From assembly GCF_019891175.1 (NCBI RefSeq), contig NZ_CP072600.1, positions 2,170,001 to 2,234,000 on the forward strand: DNA of 64,000 nucleotides, read 5' to 3'. Position numbers and translations under genes: made by a program. Positions 1 through 8,812 of the stretch are shown piece after piece. The notes below the pieces were generated by a model that saw only the letters and a list, made by a program, of their open reading frames with translations, made no database searches and was not told where the DNA came from. Numbering within the stretch: the first letter of the stretch is position 1; each line of letters opens with the position of its first letter. This stretch comes from Leptothermofonsia sichuanensis E412 (GTDB lineage: Bacteria > Cyanobacteriota > Cyanobacteriia > Leptolyngbyales > Leptolyngbyaceae).

Positions 1-186
1 AACGCCCTGAGCAACAGACCCATCATGCCAGTGTCCATCTTTTTGAATGTAGAAGGGCAGTAGTTCATAGGCGGCTTGATTGGCGGCATCAGCAAAGGCG
101 TTTGCGATCGCCCGCGCCGAAGCGATCGATACCTCATGTTCCCCGGAACACCCTCCAAACAACAGTCCTACTCGTCGTTTTGCCAT
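1..186 (-). CDS. ddl: D-alanine--D-alanine ligase, N-terminal part (cut by window edge)
   Basis: The gene reads leftwards from an ATG whose complement is at 184-186 and runs off the window, so 62 codons are visible. The protein starts [20 protein letters not shown]. The GGxSxEHxVS block at residues 11-20 is the conserved N-terminal motif of D-Ala-D-Ala ligases (an ATP-grasp family). These cytoplasmic enzymes join two D-alanines for the peptidoglycan precursor. The rest of the enzyme, including the ATP-grasp core, lies outside the window, so completeness cannot be judged. Confidence 0.9.
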   Translation of the reverse strand, partial: MAKRRVGLLFGGCSGEHEVSIASARAIANAFADAANQAAYELLPFYIQKDGHWHDGSVAQGV

Positions 187-795
187 GAATCTACTGCCTT
201 AACCCCATAAATTTAGTCATTGTAACCATCCAGGCTGACACCAGCTAACGCCATGTGCAACTTGGAAGCTAAGATCCCAGGTGTCTCGTGGACTTCAATC
301 GAATTGACTGGCTAACCTTGCCAGACACCGGGGATCTGAAGATTGTCGCACTTCGCGTAACTAATTTAGTCAAAGGAATCGGGAATTGAACATTCAGGAC
401 TGGTAGTCAGTTACTGGTTACTGGTCACTGAGGAATCCATCGCTTCAGGGTTTCCCCATACCCTGTACCCCCTATCCCCTCTCTCAGATACTCAGCCTCT
501 CATCCTAATACCCAATAGTCCCCATCTCAACTGTCAAGATTTTTTGTTGAGAGAAGCGACATTTTTTACACTGGCACACTGAGCTGTGCAGTCATTCGTT
601 GGGTCTGGGTACTATGTAACTGGCTAATCTTGAGAAGGGTTACAGAAGGTATCGGTTCTCTAATACAAGTCCCAGAAGGTTATAGAATTTGCTGGGCATA
701 AGGTGTGTCTGCGTGGTGACTCTACCAAACTCGTCAATATTGCAAACATTGGGGTATTTGACGAAGACTGCTCACGCTCACTTACCTGAATTCAT
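187..795. other. Intergenic region between ddl and the TPR gene
   Basis: About 600 bases with no supportable gene. The ddl side holds one copy of a dispersed hairpin repeat (listed separately). Around 455-505 is a pyrimidine-rich, G-poor stretch of CCCCTATCCCC type that recurs in other gaps of this window. The remainder, which must contain the promoters of both divergent genes, shows no motif I can name with confidence. Confidence 0.5.
273..350. repeat. Dispersed hairpin repeat, copy 1 (GGGGATCTG...ATTGTCGC type)
   Basis: The arms GATCCCAGGTGTCT (273-286) and AGACACCGGGGATC (323-336) pair at 13 of 14 positions. They are followed by TGAAGATTGTCGCAC. A second copy at 25201-25280 has the same plan, including AATTGACTG in the loop and xTTGTCGCx after the right arm, so this is a mobile or dispersed element and not a private terminator. 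Confidence 0.6.
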
Positions 796-1335
796 ATGAA
801 ACGGCGAATGACAGCGATCAACCAATTTACGAAAGCAAAGTCAGAAGACGTTAGTTTTTGGAATGAAAAGGGTTCTGCTCTGGTAGAAGAGAAACGCTAT
901 GAGGAAGCAATTTCCCTTTTTAGCCGCTCGCTTCAGCTTAAACCAGATAACTATGACGCCTGGTATGGTCAGGGAGATGCACTGGCAAACCTGGGGCGTT
1001 ATTCTGAAGCGTTGCGGTGCTTTGGTAAAGCCATTGAGTTAAGACCGTCAAGCCACGCAGCCTGGACATTTCGCGGGGTTGTGTTGATTCACCTGCAACG
1101 TTACCAGGAAGCCCTGGAAAGTTGCGATCGCGCCCTTGCCATTGCGCCTGAAGACCGGGAAGCCTGGACATTTCGAGGAGTCGTTTTGCAACGCCTGGGG
1201 CGCTATCAGGATGCTTATGCCAGCTATAACCGGGCGACGGGTACACAAAGGAGCTGGTGTTGGGAAAAGGTTCTCCAGTTTATTCTTCATCCCTTTCAGC
1301 CCCATCCTCAACCCTTAAGTCATGGACCAGACTGA
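796..1335 (+). CDS. Tetratricopeptide (TPR) repeat protein
   Basis: A 179-residue protein made largely of four consecutive 34-residue TPR units (about residues 22-155). Each has the W/Y-G-A-Y/F-A-P pattern, for example YEEAISLFSRSLQLKP, then YSEALRCFGKAIELRP and YQEALESCDRALAIAP. TPR solenoids bind other proteins; no enzymatic domain or signal peptide is present. The last repeat runs into a tail of about 25 residues with no TPR character (NRATGTQRSWCW onward), so the protein may have lost further repeats by an old frameshift. An ATG at 808 is an alternative start; neither start has a clear Shine-Dalgarno sequence. The specific partner is unknown. Confidence 0.75.
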   Translation: MKRRMTAINQFTKAKSEDVSFWNEKGSALVEEKRYEEAISLFSRSLQLKPDNYDAWYGQGDALANLGRYSEALRCFGKAIELRPSSHAAWTFRGVVLIHLQRYQEALESCDRALAIAPEDREAWTFRGVVLQRLGRYQDAYASYNRATGTQRSWCWEKVLQFILHPFQPHPQPLSHGPD

Positions 1336-1424
1336 AGCGATGCAGCACAACTCACCCTATCACCTGCTGCACCACCCATTGCCGTAGACTTGAAACACAA
1401 AGTCTACCCAACAGTTGGAATGGA

Positions 1425-2357
1425 ATGATGGTCAGCACGTCAGTTGAACACAGTACCCAGGTTTTGGGAATTGATCTGGGTGGCACAGCAATTAAACTCG
1501 GTCGTTTCAGCAAAAATGGCACCTGCCTGGCCGCACTCAATATGCCTACCCCCCAACCCTCTACGCCGGAGGCCGTTTTAGCCGCTGTTGTAGATGCAAT
1601 TACTCAAATTGATCCAGATAATCAGGTAGCCGCAATTGGAGTGGGTACTCCAGGTCCAGCCGATGCCACTGGACGCATTGCCAGAGTTGCCATCAATCTG
1701 GCAGGCTGGCACGATGTTCCCCTGGCAGACTGGCTGGAGGCAAAAGTGGGACGACCTGCCATGATTGCTAATGATGCTAACTGCGCTGGTTTAGGAGAAG
1801 CCTGGTTAGGAGCAGGACGGTGGTACAACAATCTCATTTTATTGACATTGGGCACTGGCGTCGGTGGTGCCATCATTCTGGACGGCAAACTCTTTGTTGG
1901 ACATCATGGCACGGCTGGTGAATTGGGCTTGATTACACTCAATCCTGACGGTCCAGCCTGTAACAGCGGTAACCAGGGTTCTCTGGAGTCCTATACTTCT
2001 GTACCGGCGATTCGTCGTCGCACAGGCATGGAGCCAGAGGAACTGGGAATGTTGGCACTGGCAGGAGATTCACAAGCCCTGGAATTCTGGCAAAGCTATG
2101 GTAGGGACCTGGGAGCCGGGCTTGCCAGTTTAATTTACGTGCTGACGCCAGAGGCAATTATTATTGGCGGTGGTATTAGTGCCAGTGCTGACTTCTTTTT
2201 CCCATCTGTGTGGGCAGAAATTGAACGGCGGGTATTACCCAGTTCCCGTGCTGGTTTGCAATTGCTGAAAGCTGAGTTAGGCAATCAGGCAGGTATTGTG
2301 GGAGCCGCAAAACTGGCCTGGCAAATGATTCAAAAACCAGGAAGTCAGGGACAGTAG
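1425..2357 (+). CDS. ROK-family sugar kinase (putative glucokinase)
   Basis: A 310-residue protein. The ATP phosphate-binding loop GIDLGGTAIKLG is near residue 15. ANDANCAGLGEAWLGAG follows, and the ROK signature LGTGVGGAI lies mid-protein. The family phosphorylates glucose or related sugars with ATP in the cytoplasm. The open frame extends back to 1257, but that stretch overlaps the TPR gene and lacks family similarity; the paired ATGs at 1425 and 1428 place the phosphate loop at the usual distance from the N-terminus. The zinc motif of classical ROK proteins (CxCGxxGCxE) is degenerate here, reading CNSGNQGSLE, so two of the three cysteines are serine. The substrate is not proven; glucose is the family default. 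Confidence 0.85.
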   Translation: MMVSTSVEHSTQVLGIDLGGTAIKLGRFSKNGTCLAALNMPTPQPSTPEAVLAAVVDAITQIDPDNQVAAIGVGTPGPADATGRIARVAINLAGWHDVPLADWLEAKVGRPAMIANDANCAGLGEAWLGAGRWYNNLILLTLGTGVGGAIILDGKLFVGHHGTAGELGLITLNPDGPACNSGNQGSLESYTSVPAIRRRTGMEPEELGMLALAGDSQALEFWQSYGRDLGAGLASLIYVLTPEAIIIGGGISASADFFFPSVWAEIERRVLPSSRAGLQLLKAELGNQAGIVGAAKLAWQMIQKPGSQGQ

Positions 2358-2370
2358 TCTTGCAGGCAGA

Positions 2371-4575
2371 TTAGAGAGAAGAGTCACGGCCTCCAGGATT
2401 ATAGTAGGTCAGGATCACCTGATTACGAGGGTCGTGCCCAATCTGGATTTCATCTCCATCCTGGAGTAAATAGCCTTCTTCGGTGGTAATAGGTGTATTG
2501 TCAATCAGTAACCCATTGGTACTGGGGGTTTTGCGATCGCCATTGTAAATTCGATAATCGTTTCCTTCCTGCACCAAAACGGCATGTCGCCTGGAAATCA
2601 CCTTCCAACCATGCTCTGGAATATTGAAATCACACCAGGCGCGATCGCGCCCAAGGGAGTGGGACTCGCGACATAAATAAAACCGCTTCACCTGACCATC
2701 TTGATTGATTAACTCAATAAAAGGCTGTGTACCAACCAGGGTTTCTGCACTGATGGAACCTGCACTGATATGGGTGTCTGATGGGGGTTGGAAAGAAGTG
2801 GGTGATGCCTCAGAACCCCTTTTGCCTGTAACTGGCATACTCTCAGGCTCGATCAGGGTACTTCTCCCTTCAACCGGAGTTCGGGTTGGCTCAAGCGGTA
2901 TACTTTTATGCTCAACCGGAATCCTGGTTGGCTCGAGCGGCATACCTTTATGCTCAACTGGTGTGCTCTGAGGCTCGCTCGGAGCACGTTTACTCTGAAC
3001 TGGAGTCGTGGTTGGCTCAATGGGAATACTTCTCTGCTCAACTGGCGTCCTGGCTGGCTCAGTCGGCATACCTTTATGCTCAACTGGCGTATTCTGAGGC
3101 TCGCTCGGAGCACTTCTCCGCTCACCTGGAACACTTCGCGGCTCAATCGAAATACGGTTGCCCTTACTCGAAGCACCACCAGGCTCAACCGGCATACCTG
3201 GATGAATCACCGGCGGGTTTTTGCCCTCCACAAACGCTCCAGTGGATTTAGCGTGCCCAAACAAAATGGGGTCGGGTGGCAAAGGTCGCTTTGTCCCTTC
3301 AACCGGAGTGCCCGAAGGGACAACCGGAAAATTCGCCCGGTAGTTCCCATTTTCAACGGGAGGAGAAGAACCTGGAGGCGACTGGGAAAATGCCAGGGGG
3401 GGTAATGGTTTGCGGGGTTGTTTCTTGCGCTTCAATAAAAAATAGCCCGCCAGCGCGCTGCTTCCAGCAAGTCCAGCACCCATCAGAAGAAACTGTCTTT
3501 GGGATTGCTGCTTTGCCTGAATCAGTCTCTGTTCACTTTCATGAATCAGCAGGTAGATCTCCGCATTATAGGGGAACAGTTCTTTCACCTTCTCAAAGCT
3601 CGTCTTTGCCCCTTGAAAGTCGCCCTGCTGAAAGCGCTGTAATCCTTCCCGATATAAACGGTCAGTAGGATAGTCCCGGCTGGAACTGGCAAACTCCTTC
3701 ACAAACCCCACCAAATTATTGCCCGGTACCACCGATGGCAGTCCATTTCCAGGTGCCTGGATCTTTCCAGTCACCAGACCAATCACTTCACCTTTTAAGT
3801 TGACCAAAGGTCCCCCTGAACTGCCATAGGGCAAACTGGCATTCACCTTCCAGACAGTGTTATTGCCGGTTCCCGTTTTATAAGATAAAAGCCCATTTGT
3901 TACAGCTACTTTTCCCAGGGGAGAAGTCACCAATGAACTGTCTGAAGACTGCCGTGAAAAAAATGAGGGGGTTTCTTCGTTTAGAGGATAGCCAATGGCT
4001 TTGACCGGGTCCTGCGGCTTCAAAGCATTGGCATCACCGAACTGAACGGTCGGTGCATTTGCCAGTTGAATTTTAATGACAGCCATATCCTGCCCATTAC
4101 CCGCCACAGGCTTTCCCTCTTTTTTAATCTCAAACGGGAAAGAATCTCCGGTAGGCAGAATCACTCGTTTGAAATATTCAAAATCACTGGCGAAGCGGAC
4201 ATTTTCTGTGAGATCTATCTTTGTTCGTTGAGGAATGGTTTCAAAATTCTTCCTGCCAGTCACCCGTTCTGCCAAATTCCTGAGAGCGTAGTCTTTGCAG
4301 CCTTCTCGACTGAGCGATTTGAGGATGTGAGAATTGGTCACAATGTAGCCGTCAGGGCTAATAAAAAAACCAGAGGCAACTTCCCCCACCGTAAAGGAGT
4401 ACTCAATATTGCCATAGGAGTATTGACCAGAGCAGCCTGCTATAGCCCGCACCACAGAGAGATTTGGAGATGCATTCGCTGGTACATTCTCAAACACCTG
4501 GGCAATTTGAAAAATCAATACTTGAGCCGAAATGAGCGCAGGTGTAAAGAGCAATGCTGTCAGGTGTCTGATCAA
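2371..4575 (-). CDS. Exported trypsin-like serine protease with TM segment and C-terminal FHA domain
   Basis: Start chosen at a TTG (complement of 4573-4575) because AAGGAGG lies eight bases upstream and the product then begins as a signal peptide (MIRHLTALLFTPALISA). An ATG at 4614 in the same frame is the alternative. The protease domain carries an HtrA/S1-type triad: His83 in TNSHIL, Asp163 in GNGQDMAVI and Ser253 in GSSGGP. A TPR-like helical segment follows (about 305-355), then a transmembrane stretch near 362-381, a long Pro/Glu-rich repeat region (about 451-583) and an FHA domain (about 630-725) with SLGRDR, SRRHA and NGLLID motifs. FHA domains bind phosphothreonine peptides. The topology suggests a protease outside the membrane joined to a cytoplasmic phosphopeptide reader. 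Confidence 0.85.
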   Translation of the reverse strand: MIRHLTALLFTPALISAQVLIFQIAQVFENVPANASPNLSVVRAIAGCSGQYSYGNIEYSFTVGEVASGFFISPDGYIVTNSHILKSLSREGCKDYALRNLAERVTGRKNFETIPQRTKIDLTENVRFASDFEYFKRVILPTGDSFPFEIKKEGKPVAGNGQDMAVIKIQLANAPTVQFGDANALKPQDPVKAIGYPLNEETPSFFSRQSSDSSLVTSPLGKVAVTNGLLSYKTGTGNNTVWKVNASLPYGSSGGPLVNLKGEVIGLVTGKIQAPGNGLPSVVPGNNLVGFVKEFASSSRDYPTDRLYREGLQRFQQGDFQGAKTSFEKVKELFPYNAEIYLLIHESEQRLIQAKQQSQRQFLLMGAGLAGSSALAGYFLLKRKKQPRKPLPPLAFSQSPPGSSPPVENGNYRANFPVVPSGTPVEGTKRPLPPDPILFGHAKSTGAFVEGKNPPVIHPGMPVEPGGASSKGNRISIEPRSVPGERRSAPSEPQNTPVEHKGMPTEPARTPVEQRSIPIEPTTTPVQSKRAPSEPQSTPVEHKGMPLEPTRIPVEHKSIPLEPTRTPVEGRSTLIEPESMPVTGKRGSEASPTSFQPPSDTHISAGSISAETLVGTQPFIELINQDGQVKRFYLCRESHSLGRDRAWCDFNIPEHGWKVISRRHAVLVQEGNDYRIYNGDRKTPSTNGLLIDNTPITTEEGYLLQDGDEIQIGHDPRNQVILTYYNPGGRDSSL
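2826..3225 (-). repeat. In-frame degenerate repeats inside the protease-FHA gene
   Basis: About 130 residues built from degenerate units of roughly 9-14 residues around the core EP-x-x-x-P-V-E-x-K-x-x-P. Examples are SEPQNTPVEHKGMPTEP and LEPTRIPVEHKSIPLEP. They form a flexible linker between the membrane segment and the FHA domain. The repetition also creates several spurious open frames on the opposite strand at 2705-3405. Confidence 0.8.
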
Positions 4576-4614
4576 TTTAGTATCCTCCTTTTGCCTTGAA
4601 CTGACGGAGGCCAT

Positions 4615-5496
4615 TCAAAATATACGCCCTTCCCAGATCTGGCTGTCCTCAGAGAATGATGTGAACTGTTCTGGCGCATCCCTGTATCAATCTAAAACCG
4701 CCGTGCTCTGGCAGGCTTCGTTGAGCAAGCTTTATTGTTTTGATCCTATCTACAATCCCAGAGTGCGAATTTCCGGTTGAGCGTTTGCTTTATGTAATCT
4801 TTAACGAAGGCACCCGTTGGAGAAAGCTCCAGCAAACAAGAAAAATGGTTGATGATATCCTGACAGCCCTTGAAAAAGGAGGGGGCTGCATCCCTTAATT
4901 CCATCCACTGGAAGCAATTTAACTGAAAAATTTAATATTCTTAATAAAAATCTGGTGAACAGCCCTGCCATCCCCCAGTTTGACCTTTGTAGAAAGGGTA
5001 AACCATCCCTAAATGGCCCGGTTTAATCCTGGGACTTTTTTCAACCGGAACGGATGGTAAGCAGGGGGAAGGGTAACCCTTCCCCCCAACAGCCCTTTCA
5101 ACCTTCCATTGGTCTTTCTCCATTTCACCAGTGTCAAACTTCTGCTATCCAGCACCGGAGTTAGAAGGTTTAGGAGAGGGGGGTCAGGCTGTGCTAAAAA
5201 ATTTGCTTTTATTCCTATTTTTATATAATTCAAAAATTAAAATTTCCTTGAAGGACTTCTGAAGTCAAGGTAATTGATTTGAGCCGAATATAACTCTTTG
5301 AATAATTCAAAACCCTAACGTCTCCTCTTAAGACCTTAAGTTCCATTACTGGTCCCTTTTCTTTGCGACGCAGTTCGACAATAATGCTGTCATTGACCTG
5401 CTGAAAGCGATCGCTGGTAACGGCAGATGATCTTCCTGTCCTGACTCCAGAGATGCTTCTGACTTGTTTGAGACAAGACTATAGGAGACGACTAGC
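4615..5496. other. Long intergenic region upstream of chlL
   Basis: Nearly 900 bases without a supportable gene, between the divergent protease gene and chlL. It contains a perfect G/C palindrome (5064-5086), a short inverted repeat near 4864-4889 (CAGCCC...GGGCTG) and A/T-rich tracts at 4920-4950 and 5200-5300. The length leaves room for extended regulation of chlL or a small RNA, but I see no recognisable riboswitch, tRNA or operator. Confidence 0.5.
5064..5086. repeat. Perfect 23-base G/C palindrome upstream of chlL
   Basis: GGGGGAAGGGT (5064-5074) is followed by one base and its exact reverse complement ACCCTTCCCCC (5076-5086). It could be a protein-binding site or a repeat remnant. It has no following T-run and lies more than 500 bases beyond the protease gene start, so a terminator role is unlikely. 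Confidence 0.6.
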
Positions 5497-6363
5497 GTGA
5501 AACTCGCAGTTTATGGAAAAGGTGGAATTGGCAAATCTACGACGAGCTGCAACATCTCTGTTGCGCTGGCTCGACGGGGCAAAAAAGTCCTGCAAATCGG
5601 TTGCGATCCGAAACACGATAGTACGTTTACACTGACTGGTTTTTTGATTCCAACGATCATCGATACACTTCAGTCAAAAGATTATCACTACGAAGATGTG
5701 TGGCCCGAAGATGTCATCTACAAAGGCTACGGCGGTGTGGATTGTGTCGAGGCAGGGGGTCCGCCAGCCGGGGCTGGCTGCGGTGGTTATGTAGTTGGTG
5801 AAACCGTCAAGTTGTTGAAAGAACTGAATGCCTTTGATGAATACGATGTGATCCTGTTTGATGTGCTGGGGGACGTGGTCTGTGGTGGTTTTGCAGCCCC
5901 CCTCAACTATGCCGACTACTGCATGATTGTGACGGATAATGGCTTTGATGCCCTGTTTGCCGCCAATCGAATTGCGGCTTCCGTGCGCGAGAAAGCTCGC
6001 ACCCACCCGCTCCGCCTTGCTGGTTTAATCGGTAACCGGACAGCCAAGCGTGACTTGATTGACAAGTATGTGGACTCCGTCCCCATGCCGGTGCTGGAAG
6101 TGCTGCCTCTGATTGAAGACATCCGGGTTTCTCGCGTTAAAGGCAAGACCCTGTTTGAGATGGCAGAATCCGACCCCTCTCTCAATTACGTCTGTGACTA
6201 TTACCTGAATATTGCAGATCAAATTTTGGCCCGCCCTGAAGGAGTTGTACCCACAGACGCTCCTGATCGTGAGTTGTTCTCCCTGCTGTCTGACTTCTAC
6301 CTCAACCCTCAAACGCCAAAGGTTCAGACCGAGGCAGAAGAACTGGATCTGATGATGGTCTAA
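5497..6363 (+). CDS. chlL: Light-independent protochlorophyllide reductase, iron-sulfur ATP-binding subunit ChlL
   Basis: A 288-residue NifH-like protein of normal family length. The P-loop GKGGIGKST is at residues 8-16. The two cysteines that bridge the dimer's 4Fe-4S cluster are Cys95 (GAGCGGYV) and Cys129 (VVCGGFAAP). ChlL couples ATP hydrolysis to electron transfer from ferredoxin to the ChlN-ChlB protein, which reduces ring D of protochlorophyllide in darkness. Expected in the cytoplasm. chlN follows on the same strand after one small gene, the usual cyanobacterial order; chlB is not in the window. NifH is excluded by the N-terminus and by the chlN neighbour. Confidence 0.97.
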   Translation: MKLAVYGKGGIGKSTTSCNISVALARRGKKVLQIGCDPKHDSTFTLTGFLIPTIIDTLQSKDYHYEDVWPEDVIYKGYGGVDCVEAGGPPAGAGCGGYVVGETVKLLKELNAFDEYDVILFDVLGDVVCGGFAAPLNYADYCMIVTDNGFDALFAANRIAASVREKARTHPLRLAGLIGNRTAKRDLIDKYVDSVPMPVLEVLPLIEDIRVSRVKGKTLFEMAESDPSLNYVCDYYLNIADQILARPEGVVPTDAPDRELFSLLSDFYLNPQTPKVQTEAEELDLMMV

Positions 6364-6382
6364 AGAAGAGTGGTGAGTGATC

Positions 6383-6502
6383 AGTTTTGAGTTATGAGTT
6401 AACAGTAGGAAGGATAGAGGACTCAGTCGTTTCCATTGATGGTGTATGAATCATCAACTGTGGATGGCGAATAGGTTCCATTCCGATCCTCAACTCAAAA
6501 CT
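6383..6502. repeat. Inverted repeat spanning the chlL downstream spacer
   Basis: AGTTTTGAGTT (6383-6393) and AACTCAAAACT (6492-6502) are perfect 11-base complements about 100 bases apart, bracketing the spacer between chlL and the next gene. The right arm ends 20 bases before the GTG start of that gene, so pairing in the mRNA could mask or shape its translation start. Confidence 0.5.
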
Positions 6503-6521
6503 CTTAACTTCTTACACGATT

Positions 6522-6980
6522 GTGAACACTGAGCAACTGCGTCAAACCGTCAGGGATAAATGGTTGAACTATTACGAGGAAAATCGTGAATGGTTAAGCC
6601 GATTGGGAGTCTGGGTCAACTGTGATGGGCAACGTCGCCCTTCTTCTGGTTTCATTCTGGCTGCTCTCTCTGTTTTAGAGCCCAATTTAACCCAACTCCT
6701 GCCCCTGATTGTGGATCTCAGCAGCAACCCGGATCGCATCGTGATTGCGCTAGGTCTGAACTTCAACCCTGAAGACTATCTAATTGAGAATGGCGATGCC
6801 AGTAAGTCTGTTGCCAGGGAGCTGGAAACGGCGGCTGAAATTGTAGAGGGTCAGGTCAAAATGCTGCCCTCCTCAAACAGCACAGAAATTAAACTGCCCC
6901 TTTCCAAAGAAGTCGCCAGAGTTCGTTCCCGGCAGGATGAAAGCTGCCAGGGTTCTCGACCACAACAGAGAAGGGATTGA
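6522..6980 (+). CDS. Conserved cyanobacterial protein between chlL and chlN (probable DUF5331)
   Basis: A 152-residue soluble protein starting at GTG (6522). The well-ordered part is residues 1-95, with WLNYYEENREWL, then GVWVNCDGQRRPSSGFIL and ALGLNFNPEDYL. The C-terminal third is charged and looks disordered. From memory, proteins of this type sit between chlL and chlN in many cyanobacteria and are grouped as DUF5331; the family name is not certain. No catalytic motif is visible. Position alone suggests a link to dark protochlorophyllide reductase expression or assembly, which is inference. The start lies directly behind the right arm of an inverted repeat. Confidence 0.75.
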   Translation: MNTEQLRQTVRDKWLNYYEENREWLSRLGVWVNCDGQRRPSSGFILAALSVLEPNLTQLLPLIVDLSSNPDRIVIALGLNFNPEDYLIENGDASKSVARELETAAEIVEGQVKMLPSSNSTEIKLPLSKEVARVRSRQDESCQGSRPQQRRD

Positions 6981-7009
6981 AGGGTAGGGATGAAGGATGA
7001 AGGGTGAAT

Positions 7010-7150
7010 ATTGCTGACGTTCAACGTTCAATTCCCAACCTTCTACTCCGAACTTTCAACACTCAGTTCCCAACTTCTAATGTTCAATGCTCAACGCTCA
7101 CTTCCCAACGTTCAACTCTGAACTCTTAATACTTGACTCCCAACTCCTAC
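7010..7150. repeat. G-poor degenerate repeats upstream of chlN
   Basis: The spacer before chlN is made of degenerate copies of TTCAAC-x-(T)TCAxTTCCCAAC, about 18-24 bases each, at least six times between 7018 and 7148. The + strand is almost free of G. There is no open frame. Related AACTC/TTAACT text occurs just before the gene at 6522 and before groEL (10967-11005). Confidence 0.7.
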
Positions 7151-7160
7151 CTGCCCCTGA

Positions 7161-8588
<1,428 letters not shown>

Positions 8589-8616
8589 GCTCTCTTCTGG
8601 TTCGCTCATCTATCAG

Positions 8617-8697
8617 GGCATTGCTGAATCTGGGGATGAAAAAGGTGCCAGATGAATTGAAACTTCGTCTCAATTCATCTAGCTTTTCAGCAACGCC
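8617..8697. repeat. MITE-like nested inverted repeat downstream of chlN
   Basis: An 81-bp element. The outer arms GGCATTGCTGAA (8617-8628) and TTCAGCAACGCC (8686-8697) match at 11 of 12 positions. The inner arms AGATGAATTGA (8650-8660) and TCAATTCATCT (8670-8680) are perfect 11-base complements with a 9-base loop. The outer ends resemble transposon termini. It may also act as the chlN terminator. Confidence 0.6.
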
Positions 8698-8812
8698 TCT
8701 ATCAGATACGGGTTGGGTTGGGGCGATCGCCTCGACCCACTTTATTATTAGGTTGATTAATTTACCCAGTGTGCAACCTGATCGCTAACTTGATCACTAA
8801 GAAGCCCCTGCC

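Noticed and set aside
2705-3405. Three plus-strand frames with repetitive Leu/Trp/Asn-rich products
   Set aside because: They arise from the DNA repeats that encode the Pro/Glu linker of the protease-FHA gene on the other strand.
5497-6363. Reading the ChlL gene as nitrogenase iron protein NifH
   Set aside because: The N-terminus, total length and the chlN neighbour fit ChlL; no nif genes are present.
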